Positions 47,245 to 59,000 of a DNA stretch of 64,000 nt are shown here, one piece after another; position 1 is the stretch's first letter; every line of letters begins with the position of its first letter. The notes beneath the pieces are model-generated. The model was not told the DNA's origin, searched no databases, and worked only from the letters and a program-made list of their open reading frames with translations. Where the stretch lies: assembly GCA_030374805.1 (NCBI GenBank), contig JARGSG010000035.1, forward strand, positions 62,001 to 126,000, read 5' to 3'. The translations under genes and the position numbers were made by a program. Source of the stretch: Gracilaria gracilis (taxonomy: Eukaryota > Rhodophyta > Florideophyceae > Gracilariales > Gracilariaceae).

Positions 47245-48444
47245 ATGCAGCACCCACACCACAGTTCGCGTTCGCTTACTTCCTCTCTCATATCGCTCAG
47301 CCTCGACACCGCCCGCCATCCCTCCAGTGCCAAGAACTGCGACCAACCGCCTGCCACTCCGCCCCGAACCCCACCGCTCACCCCCCCGTCCCCGGAACCT
47401 GACCTGTCCTCCACCACTTTCAACGCCACCACGTTCCCCTCCCACGTTCGCGCCCATTGCTCTCACGCGCCCAAGCACTCGTCTCAACACCTCGTTCGAT
47501 TGCTCGATGACATTTCCACAGTCACCCATTCCATCTCCTCGTATGTATCACAGCATCACCACAATCCTTACAGTCCTGTTCTTGATCACAATGTGGTCAC
47601 CACCCGCTTGTATCACGCCTTGTGTCATGATGGCTACGCTTGCATCATTCTTGCCAAGGACCGTACCCCGCTTACCTTCTGTGATTCCGCCGTGCATGGG
47701 CCATACGTCCTCATGCTGACCCCGCTGGATGCTGACCCCTGTGAACAGCACTTGTCTTGTGCCACCTCCTTCAGCGTGTACCACCGTGTTTCCTCACCCG
47801 GCCTGTGTGGCACCCAACAAGACCTGCAACAAAACCTGGCCGATCAAGTCGCAGCCGGCTACATTCTCTACTCCTCCGCCACAACTCTCACCTACACTCT
47901 TGGCCAAGCTGCCTTCTCCTTCTGTCTTCATCCAGTTGCAAATCAATACTTCCTGCACGCCAGCCGCCCTCTCAACTTTGCCAGCGGTAGTGATATGTAT
48001 TGCGAGTACCACAAAGTCACAGCGGATAAAAATTTGGGTGCTGTTGCGAAAAACGTCATCACCCGTTTGGGTGGGAGACTGTTTGACACCGGTTGCTTCA
48101 TCCCCGACTTTGACGCCGCCATACGTTCGGGGGGAATCGTCATGTGGTACGACCTGCACCTGTTGTGTGAAGCGGGCCCTATGGCTCTGCTGGCTGAACA
48201 GCTTGGTGGACGCGCCATTGACGCCAACTGCAGTCGAATTTTAGGTATGTGTCCCTTTTCCCTTCATTCACCCGTCTACAAGCACCTTCTCTGCAGCCGT
48301 TGACTGACCAATATCAATCGTTTCAATCTCAAAACAGATCTGGCCGCTGATGCAGACAACGTTCATAAAAGAATAACATTTCTGGCGGGCCCGGCCCACA
48401 TAATCGACTCCATAGAGTCCCAAGTATCTCTTCAACTGTCATAG
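47245..48444 (+). CDS. Fructose-1,6-bisphosphatase-like protein, probable pseudoenzyme (two exons)
   Basis: Exons 47245-48244 and 48338-48444 flank a 93-nt intron (GTATGT donor, CTGAC branch-like element, ACAG acceptor) and encode 368 residues. Splicing restores the FBPase C-terminus (SRILDLAADADN, then FLAGPAHIIDSIES). The fold is recognisable from YVLMLTPLDADPCEQ and SFSVYHR, VAAGYILYSSATTLTYTLG, and LLCEAGPMALLAEQLGG. Catalytic residues are changed. The S-E-E metal motif is A-K-D, and F-D-P-L-D-G-S-S is L-T-P-L-D-A-D-P, losing a metal Asp and the Gly-Ser-Ser loop. It is therefore unlikely to be an active FBPase. Its last six bases overlap the stop of the convergent TAF6 paralogue. Confidence 0.72.
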
Positions 48445-49624
48445 AACGCTCATTACCTCGCTAACTCGACGGGTGTCAAGCTTTGAAACCGCTTGTGATA
48501 TTCCCTCACTCAGCCTCAAAACTCGTTCTTCAATTTCTTTTCTAACCATCTCGTCTTTCGCACCATCGACGCATTGACGAAGGGATTCCAACAATGTGGG
48601 CAAATGCGGCAGGAAGTACGTTCTGAACACGTCTGCTCCCATGGCACTCAGGCCATGAACTGCTCCGAAAATAGTCTCAATTGGTGCTTGTGCATCAGTG
48701 ACACATGAAACGACTGTTTTCACAACTCTCAAAACCGCCTTGTTGTCAGCCGTTGAGCTCATCCATCCACGGAGCGTCGACGCAGCTTGTTCGCGAATAT
48801 CCCACTGATCGCCATCGCCTAGCTTCCTACCAAGTACACATGTGAGAATCATGGGAAGTAAATCGTCGTTAAACATTTCTGATTTTGTTCGATTGCAGAT
48901 GAGCAGTGCATCAATGAAGCGCAGTACATGGCCAAGAACAATTGTGTCACCGCTTTTTGTAGCATTAGTGTGAACCAAGTCCTGTAAGAGAAGTACCAGT
49001 CCATTCATGCGCTTTCCGTTATACTCAGGCATATTCCCCAGCGTAGCATCGAGCAACGATTCGTCTCGGCTGGCGAGAATGGTTCGCACACACTTCAAAA
49101 AGCTGTCATCGCTCTCCGTTCTTCGCATTTTTCATAGTTAGTACCACGATGAAGCATTAGTATTCAAGGTGAATCAAAAGCAAAACTTACTCTTCTTCTG
49201 AGGCTTTGTTCGCTAAGGGCTTTCCAGGAGTTATAAACGAGGTCTTTAAAGCAGTTCTCTGAATGCGGGGAAGGGGCTTCGTATATATATCTCGAAGCGT
49301 CTGGATTTGAAGTGATTCTGCTTCGACAAAAACTCCATTTGTAACCTGTACAAATCCGGATGCTCCCTTTGGACCACGATGACCCAATAGAGATTTTCCA
49401 AAGTGCAACTTGTTAGCCATCGAAATATCCCTCGTCGTGAGTCGAGATCTCTTGGAGTGTCGCATGTAGCTCTTTGAGCTTCGAATGAGCTCCCGCAATC
49501 GATACTCGGCATTTGGCGCGAGCAGTTTCGCTGCTTCCGAAGTCACCGTGATCCCAAGAGTCTGAGCAATAGTGTGTATACACTCTTCAGAGAGCCGGAT
49601 GGGTTTTCGTCGCTTCGGTGACAT
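48439..49624 (-). CDS. TAF6 paralogue 2 (two exons)
   Basis: Exons 49624-49191 and 49120-48439 are split by a 70-nt intron with donor GTAAGT, a perfect TACTAAC branch point (49143-49137) and a GAAG acceptor. They give 371 residues. The histone fold has LSEECIHTIAQTLGI, LLAPNAEYRLRELIRSSKSY and MRHSKRSRLTTRDISMANKL, like TAF6. The HEAT part includes MILTCVLGRKLGDGDQWDIR and IETIFGAVHGLSAMG. It is shorter and more diverged than the TAF6 at 21-22.5 kb, with a much reduced linker. It could be a SAGA-specific or TAF6L/TAF6b-type subunit; this is inference. The ATG at 49624 (MSPKRRKP) is used because the longer frame opens at TTG. Confidence 0.82.
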
Positions 49625-49648
49625 GATACAACCCAACGCGCTGTACAA

Positions 49649-50375
49649 GACAAGCTCCGGACTGATTCACATAAGTTCGAGAACAACGATTTGAGAATGG
49701 GATCGAAGCCGCTGCCCCGCTGCGGCGCCAGCGCTCTCGGCTGTTGAGACTTGACGAAATAAAAGGGGCTGCCCGGATCGTTTGTTTCACCGCCTGTGAA
49801 GAAAACAACGCTATGTGAAAGTACTGACCTCCGCGCAGTGAGATTCGAAACTTGGGTGCCCGCCGGTGCGACAGTTCCAACGATAAACAAATTTCGTATG
49901 CGTCACAACCGAAGTTCCCATAGATACGGAGCGCAAATTTGCTAGGATTCTGCAACTGTAGAAGCTGCAGGAACGCTACCCTTGAACCGTTGATGAAGTT
50001 CGCGGCTCTTGCAAAACCGTCCTTCGCAAAGTTGACGTTGGTAACGCTACACTACCCTTGTACCCTTGTACCAGGGGTACAAGGGTAGTCAAACCTGGAA
50101 TGTGAAAAATATTTTATTAAACAGGCAGACATCAATGAAAAACTCGAAGTTCGCTGGGCGAGGGATCACAAGTCTGAAGTCGTCTTCAACAACGCGCTGT
50201 GGCGCTGTTCAGCTTCTCTCCTTCCTCTAAACTAGTCTACTTCACTCGCAGTAGTCGGCGGTTTTCACTTGAGACGTGGGAAGAGCAGTACTGCGAAGAT
50301 TTTCTCCAAGACGTTAGGTCCAAAGCTAAATCCCAAGACAAGTATTGGGACGTAATCCTCAGTGTCATAGTCAAG
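49649..50375. promoter_or_regulatory. TAF6-2 / DHHC divergent region with palindromic motif cluster
   Basis: About 725 bp. At 50051-50089 three copies of the ACCCTTGTA motif form a 15-bp inverted repeat (arms 50051-50065 and 50075-50089). The frame of the DHHC gene is open back to a GTG at 50199, so its N-terminus may extend into this region. Confidence 0.55.
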
Positions 50376-51506
50376 ATGGTGAACCCGCTCGCCAGAGTTC
50401 GAACTGCTGGTGCCCATCTCATGGAAAGGCTTCAATGCAAGAAGAGAATGTGGCAAGGTGCGGAAAAATGCTGTTTTGTGTTTGAGAAATATGTCATGCC
50501 TGCAACATATGTGGTGATTCTCGTAATTGGGCTAACAAGCGCTCAGAAACTCATCATACCACGTCTGCCATTACTGGAGCGTATTACATCCGCTTCAGCA
50601 TGCCCAAAGTCACGCTTTTTCTGCCACGAGCCAACTGGCATCTCTTTCCCTCCAAGGACCCGGCCGTGGGCCGTGCCGGTGTATGCAATTTTAGCCATAT
50701 ATTCGTGGTTGCGGGTCATGCTTACTGATCCCGGAACCATGACTCAGCGGAACCTTCGTCACCTTACTTTTTCATACGACTATGATAATGTCTTGTTCGA
50801 AGCAACTACTTGTCGAACATGCCTTCTCCGAAAGATTGCACGGTCTAAGCATTGCTCTTTGTGTAATCGATGCGTCGCACGATTTGATCATCATTGCGGA
50901 TGGGTTGGAACCTGTGTGGGGTTCTATAATACGAAATACTTCATCCTCTTTCTTGCTTTGCATACATTCATGGTCGCTCATGGTGCTCTGCTTTGTGCTG
51001 AAATTCTCAGCGCAAGGATGCAGGAGCTCATTCGAAAGAAGTACATTTATGTTCCAACCAAAGAAGTTATCAAGTCTTTCAGCTTCAGAATTGCAATTGC
51101 GGCCGAAACAGTTGTGAGCCTGTTCTTGGTGGTATTAATCCTTTTGTTCTTCATGACTGGCTCGTTTCTGGGCTATCATTTGTATCTCATAGCTCGCAAT
51201 ACGACAACAAACGAGACTGTGAAATGGTCGGCTGTGAGGGCCGCTGTGCGCCGATATGCCGAGGAACACGGCAGGAGTATGGCGGAAGCAATGAAGGAAG
51301 AAGCAAGGCAAGACTATATAAATGGCGAAGAAAAAGCGTTAGAAGAGCTTCCAGAGTTTGGAGAAGACGGGATCCCTATTAACGCATATAATAATGGGTT
51401 CTGGGCAAACGCATGGGAAGTTTTTGCTCCAGTTTCGTATCTTCGATATCGAACGCAAAGAGCAAAGAAATCGTCGAGCTCTGAGACAACGATGAAGACG
51501 GATTAA
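50376..51506 (+). CDS. DHHC palmitoyltransferase (Swf1/ZDHHC4-like)
   Basis: A 376-residue S-acyltransferase with four to five transmembrane helices. The Cys-rich catalytic domain is [20 protein letters not shown] followed by [17 protein letters not shown], with the active-site Cys in DHHC. DPGTMT (the DPG motif) precedes it, and TTTNE (the TTxE motif) follows the last helix. A long luminal-type loop lies between the first helices ([17 protein letters not shown]). The layout most resembles the Swf1/ZDHHC4 group of ER enzymes. The first ATG of the frame is at 50376. The frame is open to GTG 50199, and the extra residues look partly protein-like, so an upstream exon is possible. Confidence 0.85.
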   Translation: MVNPLARVRTAGAHLMERLQCKKRMWQGAEKCCFVFEKYVMPATYVVILVIGLTSAQKLIIPRLPLLERITSASACPKSRFFCHEPTGISFPPRTRPWAVPVYAILAIYSWLRVMLTDPGTMTQRNLRHLTFSYDYDNVLFEATTCRTCLLRKIARSKHCSLCNRCVARFDHHCGWVGTCVGFYNTKYFILFLALHTFMVAHGALLCAEILSARMQELIRKKYIYVPTKEVIKSFSFRIAIAAETVVSLFLVVLILLFFMTGSFLGYHLYLIARNTTTNETVKWSAVRAAVRRYAEEHGRSMAEAMKEEARQDYINGEEKALEELPEFGEDGIPINAYNNGFWANAWEVFAPVSYLRYRTQRAKKSSSSETTMKTD

Positions 51507-53547
51507 CTTATGCTAACTATCAAACTTTGAGTACCACATATATAGCTTCAGTCTCTCACACGATGTATGAGCCGTAGATCGTCGGCGTTTCTTTTCTGTT
51601 GAAGTCAGCCACTCATACTTGTACACAGTGATATCAAAGTCAGCAGTGGTACGGGTGCTCTTTAAAACTATCTGGATTCCGAGATTGTGGCTTTTCTATT
51701 GTTGTTAACGTCAACTGACATGAATCCGAAAATGAGATTCGAAGCGCACGGTGTTGTGCGCGTTTAGCCTCAGCTTTCTCGTAGGGGAAGTTTTGAAATA
51801 CTCTCGCTGTATGTTCCAACGTTGACGACTTGTGATATTGAGAGGGACTGGATCCGAAAGACTGGCTCTCATTGAAGTAGCGTTATATCGCAACAGTGTA
51901 GTTGTGTTCCGATCTCTGCACTCTTCTATGATCAGAAGGTGGGCAATTCATAGTATTCGTATGCATTGGTCTGTTGTTTGTACTACATTTAATACTCAGA
52001 TACTCTGTACACATTGTTCAATCCCACGGAGTTTGTTGACAATGTGATCACAGACCAACCATCCAGAGTGAATTCTGTATATTAAGAAGCGTTTTTGCGA
52101 AGAGCGTCACTGGTTTGTGATTGTCTACATCATGATGGTCATATCATGTGCGCGAGGCGCTCGAAACTGTGCAATGGATACAATGCACTGCAGAAGCAAT
52201 ATCTCTGTACATGGTATGGCATTCCATAAGATTTGTTCAGGACTACGTGTTGCACCGTGCCCTGAAAATGACTACCGCACGGCCTTCATAATGGTGTCAC
52301 GTTTTGCTCCGCTCGAAATGGCAGAAGCTCAACGCGAAGAACGTCGGATGTCACAACTTCTGTGGCTACCAACACCAAGACTGTTCTACACATGCTCGAG
52401 TGGAACCATACCAACCCGAACAGGAATGGAACCAGGACTGCTGCGGGTTTTTACGGAAGTCATTCACGTTCAGCTCAACATCGAAACCACAGAACTGGTG
52501 CATGAGTCCAAAGGTATAAAATGGAAGCGCGTAATTTGTCTGTTCCCCGATATCGGGAAAGCCTGACGAAGAAGAAGCCAGATCGTGTCTGAGGTGGCAC
52601 CTAATCTCTTTGAAGATAGAATGAATCAGAGGTCAGTGTTGCATCGAGTGCGCGTGTTTCACGCTTCACTGTACAAACCTCCTTCCACTCAACATGTGAA
52701 GGAACACTTTAGACACCAGGCACTAAACAAACTCCACGATATTTGCCATATTAGCACGTCGTGCTAGTAGAATCATTCTTTCTACAGAGGTACTAGAATG
52801 GTAGCAAAGTGCTATTGTACTTTCGAAGTGAAGACAGATAAAACTAAGATGTTGTTCAAGTGTCCCCACTCTGACGTCAGTACGGTAGTCCTATAGAAGC
52901 TTAGTCGATGATCCCCTTCCACTGGAGAGAGTACGACTCCAAATTTAATGTGGAAGCAAATAAACCGTTGGAGCCGCTGAGAGAAACAACTTGTGGACCG
53001 CATCATCTCTCATCATCTCTCATGATGCGGCACAAACAAAAAGGACAAAAATCTGTTGAGCTGGTCACTGTCATTTTCCCAGTTAAGTTAATCGTTCGGG
53101 AGTCACCCAGCAGTGACCTTTTGGTACAGTAGCTCTCTCCACACCAGCTGTATGAGAAGATAGTGATATCACAAGCGCAGGGCACTGATAGGTTGAAGTC
53201 TCACAAGGTCAGAAACAACGGGAGAGTGGAAGCATATCCACAAAAGAGATAGGGAGATTGGCAGAAATTCAAAGAAACTCCGAAGGTGTTCATGGCCGAA
53301 ACGATGCAAACGTTCACGTCACAGCAGAACATGCGTTTTAGTTGTACAGTACAAGGAGAGAAATTGAATAAGCTGCAAGACGGAGGAAGAGTGTGGGAAG
53401 GAGAGAACAAGGATACGTGGCTGCATCAAGTTTGACAGCGCACTCGATGTAGGAACCCCAAGGGGGAACAATAAACAAAGCAGTGATAGACAAAACACGA
53501 TTACACCAAATCTTGGTCTTGTGGAAGAATGAAACAGAAGATGAAGA
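51507..53547. other. 2-kb gene-poor stretch
   Basis: The longest stretch without a supported gene. A 149-codon frame (52117-52566) and an overlapping Cys-rich 71-codon frame (52304-52519, HNFCGYQHQDCS) are present but match nothing I recognise. A near-direct repeat, TCATCATCTCTCA, is at about 53000-53020. Confidence 0.4.
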
Positions 53548-54771
53548 TTAAGCGGTGAGACATTCCTTCTTGTCACCCAGTTTGGACAGATGAAGATAAG
53601 CGTCAGTGCCATAACCTTCCATGCTTGCCAGGGCAAGTTCACCACCCCAGTACCTTGCGTATAGTCTACTGAGTGGCAAACCATAGCCAAAGCCGGCAAT
53701 CGGGTCGGGTCGATTGGTCCTATCGCATCGGTCTTCCATTTCCAAAAGTTGCTTGGGTGGTAGTTTAGCAGTAGTGAACAGATAAGTCCAAACTCCCTTC
53801 ATTTCCGAGCGACGGAAACCTCCACCCTCGTCACTTATCTTTATGGTAACGTCTTCCACACCATCGGCTATGATACATCTGACAGGTGGTAATACATCGG
53901 CATCTCGATGAGTTTCAACGGTTGCCCTCAAACTGTTCTTTAGCAATTCAAACAAACAGAGGTAGAGGTGCGAATCAATGTACGGAAACTGCAACTGAGT
54001 GTTTCCCCTGATTTGAACGTCCGGAGCTTCGCCGTAATGCTGGTAGGCGAGCGATCTTGTGGCGACGACGGCCTGCTCAATGAGATGGGAAGGTTTACAA
54101 AAGCGATTGATAACACCGGCCATGCCCGGTGACTGATCTCCAAGGGCGAGATGATGGCTCATCAAGACGCGAATGCCAATCCTAGACATGTAGAAACGGT
54201 CGAGGAAGGAGCGAATCTCAAGGTCCGAAGTGCCGCGGCCGCAGTGTTCCTTGAGCTCAATGACGCCTTTTGCAATGAGTCGAACAACATCATCGTGACG
54301 GTTGCGGATATTGTACAGCATATCCGAGAACTGTTGCTCCTCTCCGTAGGTCTTCGGTAAGCCCGACTCGACAATGTCACAAAAAGAGTTCTCATACATG
54401 TGCTTGACCTGCTTGACCGAGGGCATGCGAGCCAGTCCGTACGGCAGTTCATCCAGTTCCAGGACGCGATGGGCGAGTCGGACGGGCAGCTCGGCGTGCA
54501 GCCACTGGGCAGAATGCAGTCGGGTGGCATTGGTAGCGGACAAGGCACGCTGTCCAAACGCATACAACTCGCGCACGGTAAGCGGAGTACCTCTGTGGGA
54601 AGCAGCGCGCGCAATTTCACGCCGCAGCGCCTTGGGAGATTGGCGTAAAGAAGGCCTCAAAAGCTGGCGCACGGCCGGCGCCGAGCGCGCCACAGCGGTG
54701 GCGGCGGCGGCGGCGACGGCGGTGGCATTGGACGCAACGCTAGAAACAGCACTCACAGCGGGGGCAGACAT
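53548..54771 (-). CDS. Mitochondrial pyruvate/branched-chain dehydrogenase kinase (PDK-type)
   Basis: A 407-residue kinase of the PDK/BCKDK family, which phosphorylates and inhibits the E1 subunit of a mitochondrial 2-oxo acid dehydrogenase. The helical regulatory domain contains PYGLARMPSVKQV, NSFCDIVE and RIGIRVLMSHHLAL. The GHKL ATPase domain has the N box (ELLKNSLRATVE), G1 (ISDEGGGFRRSE), and G2 (GFGYGLPLSRLYARYWGGEL). The N-terminus is Ala/Ser/Arg-rich, as for a mitochondrial presequence. The ATG at 54771 is chosen; the long upstream frame is GC-rich and low-complexity. The length matches animal PDKs. PDK versus BCKDK cannot be decided here. Confidence 0.9.
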   Translation of the reverse strand: MSAPAVSAVSSVASNATAVAAAAATAVARSAPAVRQLLRPSLRQSPKALRREIARAASHRGTPLTVRELYAFGQRALSATNATRLHSAQWLHAELPVRLAHRVLELDELPYGLARMPSVKQVKHMYENSFCDIVESGLPKTYGEEQQFSDMLYNIRNRHDDVVRLIAKGVIELKEHCGRGTSDLEIRSFLDRFYMSRIGIRVLMSHHLALGDQSPGMAGVINRFCKPSHLIEQAVVATRSLAYQHYGEAPDVQIRGNTQLQFPYIDSHLYLCLFELLKNSLRATVETHRDADVLPPVRCIIADGVEDVTIKISDEGGGFRRSEMKGVWTYLFTTAKLPPKQLLEMEDRCDRTNRPDPIAGFGYGLPLSRLYARYWGGELALASMEGYGTDAYLHLSKLGDKKECLTA

Positions 54772-56073
54772 GTGTACGATACAGGAGATGAGGAGATATA
54801 CCACGGGGTGCGGGCGGAGGGGGTGGGGGCGTATAAGACGGTCAGCTCTCGGAGGCGGCAACGACGTTGTCGCGGCGTGCGGCGGCGCTTTTAACGGGCG
54901 GCAGCACGCGCAGACGCATTGGCGGACTCGACGCGCGTACAAGAAGAGGAGCCACTGTGCTGGCGGCGCGAGAACGGCTTGGCTGTGCCACGTGCAACGG
55001 CGCACGCGCGCGCGGAGCAGCGCATGCGCGAGCCGCGCACACTTGTGGCGCGCCCATTCGCCGCAGCCCAGATGTTTTGGCGAAGCGTGGGGCCAACGGA
55101 GTCGAGCCAAAATCCGCGCATGCGCGCTGCGCGCTGATTGGCGCGCTGCCGAATCGTTTTAGGGTTTTTTCTCCGGGCGCGTGGCACGCGCGTTGTGCCG
55201 CGCCGTGCAAGCGCTGCCGACTCCACGTGCGGCGGGCATGCGGCTTTCGGCTGCGCGCGCGCGCTTGGCGCCGATGCGTCGCGGTTGTGAGCAATGGCCA
55301 CTGACGCGCGGCAGCACTTGTCCTCCAGCGCTCGTCTTCCATTCCCGTTCATTGCTTGCACCACTTTGACGCTTTATTTCGAACCAAGTTGCGGTCGTCG
55401 TCAACGAATCATTATCATAGCCACGCTTCGAGTTGCGCATTTTTGTACGTTTGTCTTTCTGGATCCATTCAACTATACTTGCCAGAACCATCCAATCCGG
55501 AGCACATCTTTCCGAGTTCTCGAACTTTCCACCCACAATGTGACTGGAATCAACCGCATCCTTACAGAATTATGCTCCTCAGTACACGGTATCTTTTACC
55601 CTTCTCCCTTCCTTTACCCGTGTTCATCTGTTCTGTTCAGCGCCCGAACCTACTAAAACGCTCAAACTCATAAAGGATAAACAGTTTATTGAGATTCTTT
55701 GTTGGATTAGTTTTTTCGGGATACGCTTGCTTGCGATCAAGGTGAACACGTAAGTCGTGTATAAACTGCAAAGCAGTAAAAATTCTGCTGCCTGCTACGA
55801 TGTGTAGCCGCCGCACGTACAAAGGCATTAGCTAGAAGGAATCGAAATAAGACGTTTACCTATGTAGTTAACAAACGGCGCCACATTACGGACGGACCGA
55901 ATGCTCTAGAGCTCAGATAATATAAACAAAACAAACGAGTAAGGAGCAGAACGGAGGACTCAAAGAGAGCCTGCGCTCAACCATGACGATCGATAGGCCA
56001 TTCTCTCTCTTTCGTTTCGAAAATAATACATACAAAGCTGACAGACAAGATCAATGACCAAGTAGAACCAACT
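54772..56073. other. Intergenic; GC-rich left half, no supported gene
   Basis: About 1.3 kb. The 54.8-55.3 kb part is extremely rich in GCGC and CGCG, with GATTGGCGCGC at 55136-55146 and similar CCAAT/E2F-like elements. Many overlapping frames there are a by-product of base composition. The right half is ordinary sequence. Confidence 0.4.
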
Positions 56074-59000
56074 TTAGGAAAGCTTGTTTGCGGAGGTTGT
56101 AGAATCAAAACTGGAAAAATAGTCTCCATCCGACTTCCATATGGATGGTTTGTTCAGCTCCATGAGTCCATTTGTCGTGGTAACGGGCTCCGGCTGAGCA
56201 TGGGAACTTTCAACAAACTTCGTGATGCTTCTGGCAAAGCGCTCGTCAAAGGACTTCAGCATTCTCGTCACGTTCCTCATCATGCTACCCATCGCACGAC
56301 TAGTAATCGAATCTGGCGGAATCTGACGAGCTTCCATTTCACGAAGTACAGTAATTAATCGATCCATGTCCTTGCTCTTCGCACACGCACAGATGAGCAC
56401 ATTGAACACGGCGGTATCAGCATTCTCCACTTCGGGCAAAATTGCTATGGCGTCATCAAGACGCCCGGCATTACATAAAGCTTTCATACGAATGCAGTGG
56501 TGAACGGGGCCTAGTTTCATGTTCTGAGACTGAGGATCCTTGGCCATCATCTCCCTCAAAGTGGCTTCCACACTGTCACAATCAGCGCGCTCAGCGTATG
56601 CATCAGCAACAGCAGTATATCCAGTTCGTCCGAGCTCAAGGCCGCGGGCGACCATCTCATCACGAAGAACAAGAACAGATGTCACACCATCTTTAGCACC
56701 GGAAGACAAGAACGCACGCATCAGCGCGACATAGGCGGCCGGATGCGGTAGGAGCATCCAATCACTGGTCCCATGGGATTGGCCTGACATACCCACCTTG
56801 CTTGAATTCCGGCTTCCCATTGCACGAGAGGACATTGACGGGGTGGGGCTCGGCAGCGGCGCCGGTGGGAACCCAGGCATTGTTCCATTCAAGGCCGTAT
56901 TCCTCCAATTTGGGCTCTGGATAGACATCGACGGGGTTGAGTGCGAGAAGCCATTTAGTCTCCCATTGGCTTTAACGCGCTTTGCACGTTCGGCTTCAAC
57001 CTTACGAAAGAATTCAAGGGCCCTTGGTGCATCGCCTGCAGCTGCACATGCGCTGACCATGCTCTGATACGTGAATTCGTCTGGCTTCAAACCACGGGAT
57101 TGCAACTCCTTAAGCCACTTGTACGCGGCACCAAGTGCAGAGGATGCATCACTCTTGTTACCTCTATTTCTCGCTACACCTTTGATAAGAGTATTGAACG
57201 TTAGCAGATCGGGTTTCACTCCATTTCGGGGCATGTCGACACGAACGAGGTCCTCGGCAATTTGGGTCCCATTCTCTTCAGAGCTGAGATAGTCGATCAC
57301 AGTGTTATATGTCACGACATCCGGACGAAGGCCCGCACGTTTCATTCGTTCTAGGATGGAGAGCGCTGCTTGGAATCCATTTCCCCTGTTGGCCTTCAGG
57401 TAGGCATTGTAGGCGACGACATTTGAACGTCCGGCGGCTTCCATCTCAGAAATAATCACTTCAGCGCGGGCTGCATCCCCGATACGAGCAAAACTGTCAA
57501 CAAGCATGGTATAAGTAACCGAATCAGCCGCATACCAGTTAAAACCATAAGTCTTAACATACCAACGCATTTCCCCGTAGAGAGCAACAGCTCGTTCCAC
57601 GTCTGGTGGATCGAGAGAAGAATAACCACGAATAAGTGCATTGAATAAAGCCGCATTGGCTTTCGCATTCTTCGGTTGGTTGGCGTTACGCCTTCCATTG
57701 TTTTGCACATTGACGTGTGACGGCTTGTAGGGCTGACGATTGCCATCCTTACGGGATGAACAAAGGGCTCTCCATTCTGGAGAACCTTTTTCGTGTTCTC
57801 GGATATCAGCATCTGTAGCCGCGCGTAAAACGCCTTCAGCAAGACTCATCTCCTCTCGACGGCAGCACAAGTCAGCCAAAGTGAGAAGAGTTATATGATC
57901 GGCTTCTAGTCCGTGAATACTCATTTCGCTCAGAGCGTCAAAAGCCTCACTGGCGGGCGCACCACTTTCGCGAAGAGCCTTAAGTCGGACATTGTATGTC
58001 TGCACATCAGGAGATACTGGAACCACATCTGCAGCATCAACACGATTCGGATATCGCATGCGCTCAATGAGATTCATGGCGTGGTCTGGATAGCCACAGC
58101 GAATGTAAGCATCAGCTATGGTGTTGTACGCCACTGGTGAAATTGATTCTTCGGAGGTTTCGGGCGTTTTGAGAGTGTGGTGGTGGAGTTGATGCAAAAG
58201 CAATGCATCCAACATGGTAACATCACCTGAATGACGGGCTTGTTTAGCGAGAGTACAGAAGGTGTAGGCATCAGGTTCAATGTTTTGGACTCGCATCATC
58301 TCGTACACCTTCTGCGCTTCCGACACGCGGCCTGCTGAGACACAGGCGTTGATGACACTGTTGAGGGTGACTCTGTCGGCAGCAATGCCACGCTCCTTCA
58401 TTTCGTCAAGAAGTCCAAAGGCTCGTTGGACGTCCTCTTCTGATCCACCAAAACAGGATTTGAGCATGGTGTTGTACGTGACCAAATTAGGCTGAATGCC
58501 AGCCTCCTGCATGGCGCGCCAAAACTCATGCGCCCTGGCATGTTGGGAACAAACGACGAGGGCGTTAATGACAGCGTTGTAAGTGAAGAGATTGCGTGAA
58601 ACCGACGGCGAACGGTCGAGCTCATTGAGAGTGCGAAGCGCTCCCTGCAGATCACGCTTGCGGGCGTAAGCGGAGATGCGGCGGTTATACTCCCGGACGG
58701 ACAGGGGGCGGGAACGAGAGGGCTGCTGACGGGAATCAACCGGTGTCAACGACGGCGAGGGGTGGTCGTCGCGCCTGGCTCGACGACGGCGGGGGCGACG
58801 AGGCGAGTGATCTGCTGGAGCGTCGATGCTGGTGGCAGCGAGACGTTCGGCGAGGCGGGACGGGTTATGCGGATCAAGCGGAGCGGCGGCGGAGCGGGGC
58901 GGACCGGTTGTAGCGACGTCGACATGGGAGGCAAGAGGGGCGGAGATGGGTGCCCAGACGGAGTGGAAGGGGTCGCGGAGGGAGCGGGGGGGAGCGAGAA

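Noticed and set aside
52117..52566. 149-codon frame, with an overlapping Cys-rich 71-codon frame at 52304.
   Set aside because: No similarity and no splice structure that joins them. Kept only as a note under the gene-poor stretch.
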